A DNA stretch of 64,000 nucleotides from Virgibacillus salexigens (GTDB lineage Bacteria; Bacillota; Bacilli; Bacillales; Amphibacillaceae): assembly GCF_014905415.1 (NCBI RefSeq), contig NZ_BNEO01000002.1:372001-436000 (forward strand), in the 5' to 3' direction. Every line of letters starts with the position of its first letter. Position 1 is the first letter of the stretch. The notes under the pieces were generated by a model. It ran no database searches and was not told the origin of the DNA. It saw only the letters and a list, made by a program, of their open reading frames with translations. A program made the position numbers and the translations under genes. Shown here one piece after another: positions 28,781 through 40,168 of this stretch.

Positions 28781-30787
28781 GTGGATACAACGGAATACTT
28801 GGGTGTCTTTATTGATGAAAGTAACGAACACTTAGAAGTTTTGTATAATCAATTATTAGTGTTAGAAAAGAAACCGCAGGATAAATCGATTGTTGAAGAA
28901 ATATTTCGTGCTGCTCATACATTAAAAGGGATGTCTGCCACGATGGGTTACAATGATCTAGCTAATTTAACACACAAGTTAGAAAATGTGTTTGATGCAA
29001 TTAAAGAGGGTAACGTAGTCGTCAATGCCGAAGTAATTGATATTTTATTTGATGCAGTTGATCATCTGAATGCAATGGTAGAACATATTTCTACTGGGGG
29101 AGATGGATCCCGTAATGTAGAACAAATTGTTGATCAATTAAAGCGGATTGAAACAGATGAAGCAGTGACAATATCCAGTACAAGTAAAACATCAACCATT
29201 GAAAAAAAGAAGCAATATTTGCATGAAGTAGATGAATTTGAGTTAACCATATTAAAAGAATCAGCTGATCGTGGATATACGAATTTTGAAATAACAGTAA
29301 CATTAAGAGAAGACTGTTTATTAAAAGGTGCGAGAGTATTTATGGTCTTCGAGGTACTCGAAAAAATGGGAGAGATTATTAAATCGGAGCCTAGTGTTAA
29401 TCAGTTAGAAGAAGAGGAATTCGATCAATCATTTACCGTTTTATTCATATCGGAACATTCAAAAGCGTATATTGCGAGCAGTATCAACAAAGTCTCGGAG
29501 ATTGAAAAAGTGGATGTTTGTCCTTTCTCTGTTACAGCTTATGAAGAAAATCTGGAAAAGTCGAAGGAACTGAGAAATCAAGAGAAAGAGACAACCAAGG
29601 ATATCACTGATGGGACAAAGAACCAGACGAAGACTGCTACGCATAAAACAGTCCGTGTAAATATTGAACGATTAGATATACTAATGAATTTATTTGAAGA
29701 ACTTGTTGTGGATCGAGGAAGATTAGAGCAATTAGCAGTTGATTTAGAACATGCTGATTTACAAGAAACAGTAGAACATATGTCACGTGTATCGAATGAT
29801 TTACAAAATATTATCCTAACGATGCGTATGGTGCCAATTGAACAAGTATTTAATCGATTCCCAAGAATGATAAGACAATTAGCAAGAGATTTACAGAAAA
29901 ACGTGGACATAGAAATTATTGGTGCAGAAACAGAATTAGATCGAACCGTCATTGATGAGATTGGGGATCCTTTGGTTCATTTAATTCGAAATGCAATTGA
30001 CCATGGTATTGAGAAGCCTGAAGAGCGACTAACAAAAGGGAAACAAGAAAAAGGAACCATAAAGCTAGAAGCATATCATAGTGGAAATCATGTATTTATT
30101 GAGATAAAAGATGACGGGGTCGGCATTAATAAGGAGAAAGTTTTATCAAAAGCATTGAAGAAGGGGATTATTACAGAAAATCAAGCTGAATTATTAACGG
30201 ATCAACAGGTGTTTGAGTTAATTATGGCTAGCGGATTTTCTACAGCTGATACAGTTTCAGATATATCAGGAAGAGGTGTGGGGCTAGATGTGGTTAAGAA
30301 TACGATTGAGTCATTAGGCGGTCGAATTCAAATCGATGCTAAGCAAAATCAAGGTTCGACATTCTCCATTCAGCTGCCATTAACACTCTCAATCATTTCC
30401 GTTTTACTGATTGAATTGCAACAAGAAAAATATGCGATACCACTATCCTCAATTATTGAAACGGCAATTATACATCGAGATGACATTATGCATGCACATA
30501 ACACAAAAGTAATTGACTTTCGTGGGAAAGTCGTCCCGCTTTCTTTTCTTAATGATATTTTTGAGGTACCTACTACAGATGAAGAAGACCCGTACCTTTC
30601 TGTAGTAATTGTTAAAAAAGGGGAGAAGTTGACAGGGTTAATTGTCGATTCCTTTATTGGACAGCAAGAAGTTGTACTAAAATCATTAGGAAACTATTTA
30701 TCCAATACATTCGCTATCTCAGGAGCAACCATTCTTGGAGATGGGGAAGTTGCTCTAATTATTGATAGTAACTCTTTAATTAAATAA
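28781..30787 (+). CDS. cheA: Chemotaxis sensor histidine kinase CheA
   Basis: Receptor-coupled kinase phosphorylating CheY and CheB. 668 aa with a GTG start after GGAGGGG. Domains: P1 with phospho-His46 (FRAAHTLKGM), P2 (about 145-250), P3 dimerisation (about 285-350), P4 ATPase (HLIRNAIDHGIE, DDGVGIN, GRGVGLDVVK) and a CheW-like P5 (about 530-668). Confidence 0.97.
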   Translation: MDTTEYLGVFIDESNEHLEVLYNQLLVLEKKPQDKSIVEEIFRAAHTLKGMSATMGYNDLANLTHKLENVFDAIKEGNVVVNAEVIDILFDAVDHLNAMVEHISTGGDGSRNVEQIVDQLKRIETDEAVTISSTSKTSTIEKKKQYLHEVDEFELTILKESADRGYTNFEITVTLREDCLLKGARVFMVFEVLEKMGEIIKSEPSVNQLEEEEFDQSFTVLFISEHSKAYIASSINKVSEIEKVDVCPFSVTAYEENLEKSKELRNQEKETTKDITDGTKNQTKTATHKTVRVNIERLDILMNLFEELVVDRGRLEQLAVDLEHADLQETVEHMSRVSNDLQNIILTMRMVPIEQVFNRFPRMIRQLARDLQKNVDIEIIGAETELDRTVIDEIGDPLVHLIRNAIDHGIEKPEERLTKGKQEKGTIKLEAYHSGNHVFIEIKDDGVGINKEKVLSKALKKGIITENQAELLTDQQVFELIMASGFSTADTVSDISGRGVGLDVVKNTIESLGGRIQIDAKQNQGSTFSIQLPLTLSIISVLLIELQQEKYAIPLSSIIETAIIHRDDIMHAHNTKVIDFRGKVVPLSFLNDIFEVPTTDEEDPYLSVVIVKKGEKLTGLIVDSFIGQQEVVLKSLGNYLSNTFAISGATILGDGEVALIIDSNSLIK

Positions 30788-30802
30788 GATGGAGGGATTA
30801 AC

Positions 30803-31273
30803 ATGGAAAATGAAGTAATGAGTAATCGAAAAGTAATTGTTTTTCAACTAGGAAATGAGGAATATGCAGTATCTGTATTACAAGTAGGATCAATAGAAAG
30901 AATGATTCCCATTACCAGAGTTCCGCAAACAGCAAATTTTGTGAAAGGTGTCATTAATTTAAGAGGAGTAGTCACGCCCATTATCGATTTGCGGTTGCGC
31001 TTTGGGATGGAGGAATCCGCTTTTAATGAATCTACACGAATTATTATTGTTTATGTAGATGACATGGAGGTTGGCTTAATCGTTGATGCAGCAAATGATG
31101 TGATCGATATTCCGGAAAGTGAAATAGAGCCAGCACCAGAAGTAATAGGGTCCGTTGATGCGGATTATATTGAAGGTGTAGCCAAACTAGAAACTCGTCT
31201 ACTTATACTTCTTGATTTACAGAGTGTATTAACAGAAGATGAAATTCACGAATTAAAATCTGTTGAAGGATAG
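30803..31273 (+). CDS. cheW: Chemotaxis coupling protein CheW
   Basis: Adaptor linking CheA to receptors. 156 aa, single CheW/SH3-like domain with ERMIPITRVPQTANFVKGV and NLRGVVTPIIDLRLRFG. It lies directly after cheA with GGAGGG as SD. Confidence 0.96.
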   Translation: MENEVMSNRKVIVFQLGNEEYAVSVLQVGSIERMIPITRVPQTANFVKGVINLRGVVTPIIDLRLRFGMEESAFNESTRIIIVYVDDMEVGLIVDAANDVIDIPESEIEPAPEVIGSVDADYIEGVAKLETRLLILLDLQSVLTEDEIHELKSVEG

Positions 31274-31278
31274 TAGAA

Positions 31279-31911
31279 ATGGAAATATCAAACTTAACCA
31301 TGTTACAAAAAGATGTTCTGCGTGAGATTGGTAATATTGGAGCAGGAAATGCGGCAACTTCTCTTTCTAAGTTAGTTAATAGAAGGATTGACATGCAAGC
31401 CCCGGTAATCAAAATGGTGAATTATGAAGAAATAATGGGTTTGATAGGCGGACCTGAAGAAATTATAACGGCAATTGTTTTTCGAATAGAAGGGGAGGCA
31501 CCAGGAACAGTATATTTCATCTTATCGGTTAACGAAGCAGAAAACTTAATTCAAGAGATCATTCAAAAGCCAGAAGTGAAATTATCGGATTCGCCATCTA
31601 ATACATTAGCCATTTCGGTCTTAGAAGAAGTAGGTAATATACTAACAGGTGCTTATATATCAGCTTTATCTGATTTGACACAGATCAATATGTACCCATC
31701 TGTCCCTTATTTTAGTTTAGATATGGCTGGAGCAATATTAACAGCAGGCTTAGTAGAGTTATCACAAATTACTGACTGCGCGATTATTATTGATACAAAA
31801 ATGAACCCTTCTACTTTACAGGATGAAATTAACGGTAGCTTTCTATTTGTTCCCGATCCAGATGCATTCCATGAACTATTTCAGTCCTTAGGAATTAATG
31901 AACATGAATAA
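31279..31911 (+). CDS. cheC: CheY-P phosphatase CheC
   Basis: Dephosphorylates CheY-P and, in B. subtilis, is activated by CheD. 210 aa with the two duplicated active-site helices, LREIGNIGAGNAATSL and LEEVGNILTGAYISAL, each with the E...N pair. It overlaps cheD by 14 nt, consistent with their physical partnership. Confidence 0.95.
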   Translation: MEISNLTMLQKDVLREIGNIGAGNAATSLSKLVNRRIDMQAPVIKMVNYEEIMGLIGGPEEIITAIVFRIEGEAPGTVYFILSVNEAENLIQEIIQKPEVKLSDSPSNTLAISVLEEVGNILTGAYISALSDLTQINMYPSVPYFSLDMAGAILTAGLVELSQITDCAIIIDTKMNPSTLQDEINGSFLFVPDPDAFHELFQSLGINEHE

Positions 31912-32401
31912 AACAGAGAATGTAATTAAAGTCGGCATTGCTGATTTACATGTTATAACAGTTCCGAATATAATACGCACTTCTGGTCTAGGTTCTTGTA
32001 TTGGAGTAGTGATTTATGATGAGGGTATACAAGTGGCTGGCTTAGCGCATATCTTATTACCCAATTCAAAGCTTGCTAGACAAAGTAATGCCAACCCATA
32101 TAAATACGCGGATACAGCTATTGAATCTTTAATTCATCAACTTGTGGCAAATGGTGCCCGAAAAGATTATTTAAAGGCAAAGATTGCTGGAGGAGCGCAA
32201 ATGTTTCAGTTCTCTAAAGGGTCTAATTTAATGAGTATTGGTTCTAGGAATACAGAAGCTGTTCAAACACAATTAAGTGACCTTCATATTCCAATTATTT
32301 CTTCTGATGTAGGTGGTAACACTGGAAGAACGATAGAATTTGATCCAGCAACAAGTAAGTTGAAGATAAGAAAGGTAAATTGTGAGGCTGTCTATATATA
32401 A
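31898..32401 (+). CDS. cheD: Chemoreceptor glutamine deamidase CheD
   Basis: Deamidates receptors and regulates CheC. 167 aa with the Cys-His catalytic pair: Cys in TSGLGSCIGVVIYD, His in GLAHILLPNS. ATG 31898 and ATG 31904 are both possible starts within cheC. Confidence 0.95.
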   Translation: MNMNKTENVIKVGIADLHVITVPNIIRTSGLGSCIGVVIYDEGIQVAGLAHILLPNSKLARQSNANPYKYADTAIESLIHQLVANGARKDYLKAKIAGGAQMFQFSKGSNLMSIGSRNTEAVQTQLSDLHIPIISSDVGGNTGRTIEFDPATSKLKIRKVNCEAVYI

Positions 32402-32433
32402 TTGCTAAGTATATTGTAAGAGGAGTGAATGGA

Positions 32434-33213
32434 ATGACCGTAAATGAAACTCTTCATGAACAGAAACTATGGGATTATTGGGTAAATGATCAAGATCAAA
32501 ATGCTGCTAATATGCTAATTGATAAATATATGTATCTAGTAAGTTTCCATGTGGAGAGAATTGCAAGTCATTTGCCGAGTAATGTTCAAAAGTCAGATGT
32601 AAGGAGTTTTGGGTTAATTGGGCTATACGATGCATTAAAGAAATTCGATGTAAGCAGAGAACTGAAATTTGATACATATGCCTCTTTTCGAATTAAAGGC
32701 GCAATCATGGATGGATTGAGAAGGGAAGACTGGTTACCGCGATCATTACGGGATAAAACCAAAAGAATTGAACAAGTATCTCAACGATTAGAGCAGGAAA
32801 AAAATCACAATCCAAGCGTAGCAGAAATTGCAGAGGGAACAGGAATGTCAATTAAAGAAGTAGAAGCTGCTATTCGTGACTCACTTGTAGCGAATATCCT
32901 TTCAATTGAAGAAAAACCGAATGATCAGAAACTAAAATTAAAAGAAGGAATTGGTTACACGATCCCTGATGGCACAGCAACTACTCCTGAGGAAGAATTA
33001 CTAAAAAATGAATTAAAAGAGGAATTAATGGAAGGAATTACTTCGTTGAATGACAATGAACAACTGGTTATTAGTCTTTTCTATCACGAAGAATTGACGT
33101 TGACGGAAATTGGACAAGTACTCGGATTAACCACGTCTCGAATCTCACAAATACACAAAAAATCGATCGTAAAGTTACGAGCGACTTTGCAAAAGATACA
33201 AGCCTTATCTTAA
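32434..33213 (+). CDS. sigD: Flagellar RNA polymerase sigma factor SigD
   Basis: Sigma-28-type factor for flagellin, motility and autolysin genes. 259 aa with region 2 (FDTYASFRIKGAIMDGLR), region 3 and region 4 (LTEIGQVLGLTTSRISQIH). ATG 32434 follows AGAGGAG at 8 nt; GTG 32425 overlaps that SD. Its position near the 3' end of the operon is the B. subtilis arrangement, where distance from the promoter tunes SigD level. Confidence 0.97.
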   Translation: MTVNETLHEQKLWDYWVNDQDQNAANMLIDKYMYLVSFHVERIASHLPSNVQKSDVRSFGLIGLYDALKKFDVSRELKFDTYASFRIKGAIMDGLRREDWLPRSLRDKTKRIEQVSQRLEQEKNHNPSVAEIAEGTGMSIKEVEAAIRDSLVANILSIEEKPNDQKLKLKEGIGYTIPDGTATTPEEELLKNELKEELMEGITSLNDNEQLVISLFYHEELTLTEIGQVLGLTTSRISQIHKKSIVKLRATLQKIQALS

Positions 33214-33276
33214 TCGCTTGCGATAAATTTGTTTACACATAATAGTATAGAAATAAAGCTCAAAGGGAAGGATTTA

Positions 33277-33714
33277 ATGACTTCATTCTTATTAATTATT
33301 AGTTTTCTGTTACATGGTATCTCTTTTATCACCATCTATTATTTGTTAAAGTTAAGTCGATCCCAACAAGTGAATGCCAATGAATTACAAACACTATTGG
33401 CATCTTATCTAGATGAAATTAAAACGGAAAATCAGCATCTAGAAAGACAGCTATCACAGGGAGTTACAAATGAGGCCAATTATTCGAAAGAGCAAATAGC
33501 TGCTAACCCGGATGCAGCAGGTGAACAATCAAATGAAGAAAATATAGACTTGCCTATAAGCGAAATGGATCAAGTAGAAGCCTCGCTACAAGCAAGAGTA
33601 TTACAAATGTATTCAAATGGAAAATCAATTACTGAAATTGCTAGAGAGTTAAATTGTGGAAAAACAGAGGCAGAATTGATAATTAAATTTCAGTATCACC
33701 AATCCATTCGTTAA
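33277..33714 (+). CDS. swrB: SwrB-like swarming/motility protein
   Basis: Last gene of the fla/che operon. 145 aa: an N-terminal membrane helix (about 2-24), a charged, low-complexity middle and a conserved C-terminal helix-turn-helix-like end (GKSITEIARELNCGKTEAELII). This matches the SwrB (YlxL)/DUF6115 family, which promotes switch-complex assembly in B. subtilis. ATG 33277 follows AAAGGGAAGG; the upstream in-frame start at 33229 lacks an SD. Confidence 0.8.
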   Translation: MTSFLLIISFLLHGISFITIYYLLKLSRSQQVNANELQTLLASYLDEIKTENQHLERQLSQGVTNEANYSKEQIAANPDAAGEQSNEENIDLPISEMDQVEASLQARVLQMYSNGKSITEIARELNCGKTEAELIIKFQYHQSIR

Positions 33715-33750
33715 ATAATGCCATTTATTACGAAAATTTGTCATTACTAC

Positions 33751-33779
33751 TTGATAACCTTCATGCATTATGATATATT
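33751..33779 (+). promoter_or_regulatory. SigA-type promoter for rpsB
   Basis: TTGATA (33751-33756), 17 nt, TATATT (33774-33779). It predicts a leader of about 140 nt before rpsB. Confidence 0.7.
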
Positions 33780-33785
33780 ATTTTT

Positions 33786-33928
33786 TGGTGTGAATACTAT
33801 GTTCATAGAAAGAACAAGTACGTAATTACACACGTTCAGTAATTTATAATTAGGGTGCCTTTGATTGAAAGGTCTGTTTATGAAGATGATCTGAACGGAG
33901 GATAAAAACCAATTAGGAGGAATTTTTA
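33786..33928 (+). promoter_or_regulatory. Structured rpsB leader, candidate S2 autoregulatory element
   Basis: A 7-bp long-range helix CGTTCAG (33833-33839) / CTGAACG (33891-33897) encloses a hairpin CCTTT (33858-33862) / AAAGG (33868-33872). Two GGAGG runs follow, at 33897-33901 and 33917-33921, and the first touches the long helix. Ribosomal-protein leaders are common in Firmicutes; S2 binding here is inferred. Confidence 0.4.
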
Positions 33929-34681
33929 ATGTCAGCAATTTCAATGAAACAGCTGCTTGAAGCTGGTGTGCATTTTGGACATCAGACACGTCGCTGGAAT
34001 CCAAAGATGAAAAAGTACATCTTTACAGAACGTAACGGAATCTATATCATTGACCTACAAAAAACAGTGAAGAAGGTTGATGAAGCATACAATTATGTGA
34101 AGGAACTTGTTGCAGATGGCGGAACCATCTTGTTTGTTGGAACGAAGAAACAAGCGCAAGATTCTGTTCGCGACGAAGCAACGCGTTCTGGAATGTTCTT
34201 TGTGAATCAACGTTGGTTAGGTGGTACACTTACGAATTTCCAAACAATCCGTAAACGTATTAACCGTCTAAAAGACATTGAGCGTATGGAAGAGGACGGT
34301 ACTTTTGAAGTACTACCGAAAAAAGAAGTCGTTGATTTGTTAAAAGAAAAAGATCGTTTAGTTAAATTCCTTGGTGGAATTAAAGAAATGAACAAATTAC
34401 CTGATGCGTTGTTTGTTATTGATCCACGTAAAGAACGTATTGCGATTGCAGAAGCACATAAGTTAAACATTCCAATTATCGGAATTGTGGATACCAACTG
34501 TGATCCTGATGAAATTGATTATGTCATTCCAGCTAATGACGATGCAATTCGCGCAGTCAAGCTTTTGACTTCAAAAATGGCGGATGCTATTTTAGAAGTG
34601 AAACAAGGAGAAGAAACAGAAGTAGTTGAAGCTGAAGAAGAGCAAGTGGTAGCTACTGCTTCTGAAACTGAACAAGAGTAA
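33929..34681 (+). CDS. rpsB: Small ribosomal subunit protein uS2
   Basis: 30S protein S2, 250 aa. Conserved [29 protein letters not shown] and [12 protein letters not shown] are present, with an acidic C-terminal tail ([16 protein letters not shown]). SD TTAGGAGGAA precedes ATG 33929. It is followed by a strong attenuator before tsf. Confidence 0.98.
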   Translation: MSAISMKQLLEAGVHFGHQTRRWNPKMKKYIFTERNGIYIIDLQKTVKKVDEAYNYVKELVADGGTILFVGTKKQAQDSVRDEATRSGMFFVNQRWLGGTLTNFQTIRKRINRLKDIERMEEDGTFEVLPKKEVVDLLKEKDRLVKFLGGIKEMNKLPDALFVIDPRKERIAIAEAHKLNIPIIGIVDTNCDPDEIDYVIPANDDAIRAVKLLTSKMADAILEVKQGEETEVVEAEEEQVVATASETEQE

Positions 34682-34697
34682 TTCAATTGAAAGGTGA

Positions 34698-34735
34698 GGG
34701 TGATAAGAGGATGAGAGCCTTTTATCACCCTTTTT
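34698..34735 (+). terminator. Terminator/attenuator between rpsB and tsf
   Basis: A 13-bp stem (34698-34710 with 34718-34730, one G-U pair) has a 7-nt loop and is followed by TTTTT (34731-34735). No promoter is evident between it and tsf, so it probably reduces rather than stops transcription into tsf. Confidence 0.9.
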
Positions 34736-34773
34736 AAAGAAAACATTGTCTATTTCTTAAGGAGGATTTTTGA

Positions 34774-36482
<1,709 letters not shown>

Positions 36483-36484
36483 TG

Positions 36485-37033
36485 ATGTCTGATGACATTA
36501 TGAAGCAAATGAAAGACAAAATGGAACAAGCTGTTCAAGCTTTTTCAAAAAATTTAGCTACGGTTAGAGCAGGTCGAGCGAACCCGAATTTATTAGATAG
36601 TGTTTTTGTAGAGTACTACGGAATGAATACACCGCTAAATCAGTTGGCGTCTGTAACAGCTCCGGAGGCGAGATTACTTGTAATTACCCCATTTGATAAA
36701 TCAGCGATTTCAGATATTGAAAAGGCGATACAAAAGGCTGACTTGGGAATTTCACCATCAAGTGATGGTAATATCATTCGGATTAATATCCCGACGTTAA
36801 CGGAAGACCGTCGTAAAGATCTAGTTAAAGTGGTAGGCAAGTATGCAGAAGAAGCAAAAGTACAGGTCCGAAATATTCGCCGAGAAGCAAATGATCAATT
36901 GAAAAAAGCGGATGGGCTTTCTGAGGACGATGTACGTGGTGCACAAGATAATGTACAAAAAGCAACAGACAACCACATAGCTAAAATAGATCAACTAGCT
37001 AAAGATAAAGAAAAAGAAATTATGGAAGTTTAG
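36485..37033 (+). CDS. frr: Ribosome recycling factor
   Basis: Splits post-termination ribosomes with EF-G. 182 aa with [16 protein letters not shown] and the conserved [21 protein letters not shown] (given as [16 protein letters not shown]). Two adjacent ATGs (36482, 36485); the second has better spacing from AGGGGG. It ends at a terminator. Confidence 0.97.
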   Translation: MSDDIMKQMKDKMEQAVQAFSKNLATVRAGRANPNLLDSVFVEYYGMNTPLNQLASVTAPEARLLVITPFDKSAISDIEKAIQKADLGISPSSDGNIIRINIPTLTEDRRKDLVKVVGKYAEEAKVQVRNIRREANDQLKKADGLSEDDVRGAQDNVQKATDNHIAKIDQLAKDKEKEIMEV

Positions 37034-37061
37034 TCCAAGACCATGTAAAATAAGATGTATT

Positions 37062-37087
37062 AGCCCTCTTGTTTAAGGGGGCTTTTG
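37062..37087 (+). terminator. Intrinsic terminator after frr
   Basis: AGCCCTCTT (37062-37070) / AAGGGGGCT (37075-37083), 9 bp with one G-U, GTTT loop and a short T run. It ends rpsB-tsf-pyrH-frr. Confidence 0.82.
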
Positions 37088-37113
37088 TATTCTTACGCAA
37101 AAATCGTTATAAT
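37085..37113 (+). promoter_or_regulatory. SigA promoter for uppS-cdsA
   Basis: TTGTAT (37085-37090), exactly 17 nt, perfect TATAAT (37108-37113). The -35 box overlaps the T tract of the frr terminator, so the new transcript starts immediately after the previous one ends, about 115 nt before uppS. Confidence 0.72.
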
Positions 37114-37235
37114 ATTAAATGATTTGAGTGAATAACGATGATTTATCCAATGGATTTCATAGAATCAACATTTACGACATATAGATAATATGGTAGAAAT
37201 GACATGGATAATCAACAGCATTCGGAGGACAAAAA

Positions 37236-38003
37236 ATGTCAATAAGACTTCCTTTTATAAAAAATAAACAAAAAGAACTAAGTCAATTAACTACAATTGA
37301 TAAAGAGAATACTCCAGATCATGTAGCTATCATCATGGATGGAAACGGAAGATGGGCAAAACAAAGATCTTTACCGAGAATTGCTGGGCATAAAGAAGGT
37401 GTTAATTCAGTTGTAAAGGTGGTAAGGGCAGCTCATCAATGCAATATAAAAGTGTTAACACTCTATGCATTCTCTACTGAAAATTGGAAAAGGCCAAAAA
37501 AAGAAATTGATTTCTTAATGAAATTGCCGAAGGAATTCCTGCATGTTCATTTACCGGAATTAATGGAGAAGAATGTGAGGATTCAAACAATAGGGGATTT
37601 TGAGGCTCTCCCCAAGCATACGAAGGACACCATTCAACATGCAATGAATAAAACGAAGAATAATGATGGATTATTGCTTAATTTTGCTTTAAACTATGGA
37701 AGTAGAGACGAAATCATGCATGCGATCAAGAAAATTATGGAAGATGTTAATGGAGCAAAAATTTCAATTGATTCCTTAGATGAACAAGTTTTTTCAAAGT
37801 ATCTGTATACGCGAGGGCTTAGTGACCCTGATCTATTAATCCGTACGAGCGGAGAACAGCGGTTAAGTAATTTTCTGCTATGGCAGTTAGCTTATACAGA
37901 GTTTTGGTTCACAGATGTTCTATGGCCAGATTTTTCTGAGGAAGTATTTCAACAAGCAATTGAGGAATATCAACAACGTCAACGACGCTATGGCGGAATT
38001 TAG
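37236..38003 (+). CDS. uppS: Undecaprenyl diphosphate synthase
   Basis: cis-prenyltransferase that makes the C55 lipid carrier for cell-wall synthesis. 255 aa: catalytic Asp in VAIIMDGNGRWAK, then RIAGHKEG, FSTENWKRP, and C-terminal RTSGEQRLSNFLLWQ. SD CGGAGG precedes ATG 37236. cdsA follows after 11 nt. Confidence 0.97.
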   Translation: MSIRLPFIKNKQKELSQLTTIDKENTPDHVAIIMDGNGRWAKQRSLPRIAGHKEGVNSVVKVVRAAHQCNIKVLTLYAFSTENWKRPKKEIDFLMKLPKEFLHVHLPELMEKNVRIQTIGDFEALPKHTKDTIQHAMNKTKNNDGLLLNFALNYGSRDEIMHAIKKIMEDVNGAKISIDSLDEQVFSKYLYTRGLSDPDLLIRTSGEQRLSNFLLWQLAYTEFWFTDVLWPDFSEEVFQQAIEEYQQRQRRYGGI

Positions 38004-38014
38004 GTGAGAATCGT

Positions 38015-38803
38015 ATGAAACAACGGATTATAACAGCTATCATAGCACTAATTTTGTTCGTACCCTTTGTCATCATTGGAGGGACGCCGTTTAATCTCTT
38101 TGTTTATGTAATGGCAACAATTGGTTTTTTGGAATTAATTAGAATGGGGAGTATTGCAAAGTACTCGATCCCTTCTTTATTAGGAATCGGTCTTTTATGG
38201 ACCTTTTTATTAAGTGAACGTATAGACTTAGCTTGGTTAACAAAATCAGACATCCTTATGTTAATTGTACTTTTACTATTATCGTACACCGTCTTAGTTA
38301 AAAACAAGTTTACCTTTGATCATGCAGGTGTTGTCTTACTTTCTGCCATCTACCTAGGAATGGGTTTTTATTATTTAACTATTGCTAGAGGAGAAGGGAT
38401 AGAGGGCTTAGCTACAATCTTATACATCTTTTTAATTATATGGGCAACAGATACAGGAGCTTATTTTTTTGGACGAGCTTTCGGTAAACATAAGCTATGG
38501 CCAAAAATAAGTCCAAATAAGACAGTAGAGGGTGCATTAGGTGGTGTAGCACTCGCAGTACTAGTCGGTGTTATTTTTCAGTTTATTTACCCAGTCGAGA
38601 ACACATTCATTGGAATTATTTGTGTATCCATATTGGCATCGGTTTTTGGGCAAATTGGTGATTTAGTTGAATCTGCGTTTAAGCGGCATTATGGCGTGAA
38701 AGATTCCGGCAATGTTCTTCCTGGTCATGGAGGGATTTTAGACCGATTTGATAGCTTATTATTTGTGATGCCTATTTTACATTTCGTTGGATTTTTTAAC
38801 TAA
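38015..38803 (+). CDS. cdsA: Phosphatidate cytidylyltransferase CdsA
   Basis: Makes CDP-diacylglycerol. 262-aa polytopic membrane protein with the family C-terminal signature SAFKRHYGVKDSGNVLPGHG followed by GILDRFDS. In B. subtilis dxr follows directly; here the next gene is rseP, 87 nt later. Confidence 0.96.
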   Translation: MKQRIITAIIALILFVPFVIIGGTPFNLFVYVMATIGFLELIRMGSIAKYSIPSLLGIGLLWTFLLSERIDLAWLTKSDILMLIVLLLLSYTVLVKNKFTFDHAGVVLLSAIYLGMGFYYLTIARGEGIEGLATILYIFLIIWATDTGAYFFGRAFGKHKLWPKISPNKTVEGALGGVALAVLVGVIFQFIYPVENTFIGIICVSILASVFGQIGDLVESAFKRHYGVKDSGNVLPGHGGILDRFDSLLFVMPILHFVGFFN

Positions 38804-38890
38804 GCAATGACAAATATTTAGAGTTGCAAGGGAATATAATGAGAATGAAGCTATAAAAGATTAATACTTCTTTAAAGGAAGGTGCTCTAT

Positions 38891-40156
38891 TTGACTACAG
38901 TTATCGCGTTTATATTGATGTTCGGGCTACTTGTATTTATTCATGAATGGGGCCATTTAATTTTTGCTAAACGCGCTGGAATGCTGGCTCGTGAATTTGC
39001 AATTGGATTTGGCCCGAAAATATTCTCGTTCACCAAAAATGAAACAGTATATACCATTCGTCTCCTTCCGATTGGTGGATACGTAAGAGTAGCTGGTGAG
39101 GATCCAGAAATTATAGACTTAAAGCCAGGTCATCATGTCGGTCTTGAGTTTAATGAATCTGGAAAAGTAGATAAGATAATCGTCAATCATAAATCAAAGC
39201 ATCCAAATGCTCGAATTATTGAGATTGAAGAATCAGATTTAGATCATAAACTACAAATTAATGGTTATGATGTAGATGATCAAGAGGAAAGGTTATGTTT
39301 TGAAGTTGATCCAAAAGCATCATTTGTGATGGACGAAAGGGAAACACAAATAGCTCCTTATGACCGTCAATTTGCTTCTAAATCAGTTGGACAAAGGGCA
39401 ATGCAGTTGTTTGCTGGTCCAATGATGAACTTTGTGCTTGCGATTGTTATCTTTTTAATCCTTGGTGTTATTCAAGGTGTCCCTGTTGAAGAAGCGAAAA
39501 TGGGACAAATACAACCAGATAGCCCTGCACAAGAAGCAGGTATAAAAAGCGATGACGAGATAATTCAAATTGAAGATCAACCTATTTCAACATGGGAAGA
39601 ATTCACTACGATTGTACGAGATAATCCTGGTGAAGAGTTAGATATAGTTGTTCAACGTGAAGGAGATGAAGTACCATTAACAGTAGTACCTAAAGAAGTA
39701 CCAGCTACGGAAGGACAACCGGCATTTGGCCAAATTGGTGTTTACCAAGCGTTTGAAAAGTCACTTTTAGGTACGGTCACATATGGTTTTACACAAACTT
39801 TTGATACAACAAAACTAATCCTGACAAATCTAGGAATGTTAATTACTGGACAATTACCGATCGAGACGCTTTCTGGTCCCGTTGGAATCTACGATGCAAC
39901 GGATCAGATAGTGCAAACTGGCTTTATGAACTTCCTGATGTGGACAGCGATGTTAAGCATTAACTTAGGAATCGTCAACCTAGTACCATTACCAGCGTTA
40001 GATGGTGGGCGCTTATTATTTGTTGGCCTGGAAGCGGTGCGGGGAAAACCCATTTCTCCCGAAAAAGAAGGTCTCTTTCACTTTGTGGGCTTTGCATTGT
40101 TAATGCTACTCATGATTATTGTAACTTGGAACGACATTCAACGATTATTTTTATAA
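38891..40156 (+). CDS. rseP: Site-2 metalloprotease RseP (RasP/YluC)
   Basis: Intramembrane zinc protease that cleaves anti-sigma factors and signal peptides. 421 aa: HEWGH zinc site near residue 18, a Bacillus-type insert, a PDZ domain at about 205-275 (SPAQEAGIKSDDEI) and the second active-site motif NLVPLPALDGGRLLF. TTG 38891 has AAAGGAAGGTG 6-8 nt upstream; GTG 38882 sits on this SD. dxr is absent upstream and proS is absent downstream. Confidence 0.94.
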   Translation: MTTVIAFILMFGLLVFIHEWGHLIFAKRAGMLAREFAIGFGPKIFSFTKNETVYTIRLLPIGGYVRVAGEDPEIIDLKPGHHVGLEFNESGKVDKIIVNHKSKHPNARIIEIEESDLDHKLQINGYDVDDQEERLCFEVDPKASFVMDERETQIAPYDRQFASKSVGQRAMQLFAGPMMNFVLAIVIFLILGVIQGVPVEEAKMGQIQPDSPAQEAGIKSDDEIIQIEDQPISTWEEFTTIVRDNPGEELDIVVQREGDEVPLTVVPKEVPATEGQPAFGQIGVYQAFEKSLLGTVTYGFTQTFDTTKLILTNLGMLITGQLPIETLSGPVGIYDATDQIVQTGFMNFLMWTAMLSINLGIVNLVPLPALDGGRLLFVGLEAVRGKPISPEKEGLFHFVGFALLMLLMIIVTWNDIQRLFL

Positions 40157-40168
40157 CAATTGAAACGA

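Noticed and set aside
38804-38890. Promoter for rseP in the cdsA-rseP gap
   Set aside because: TTGCAA and TATAAA-like boxes occur but with spacings above 20 nt.
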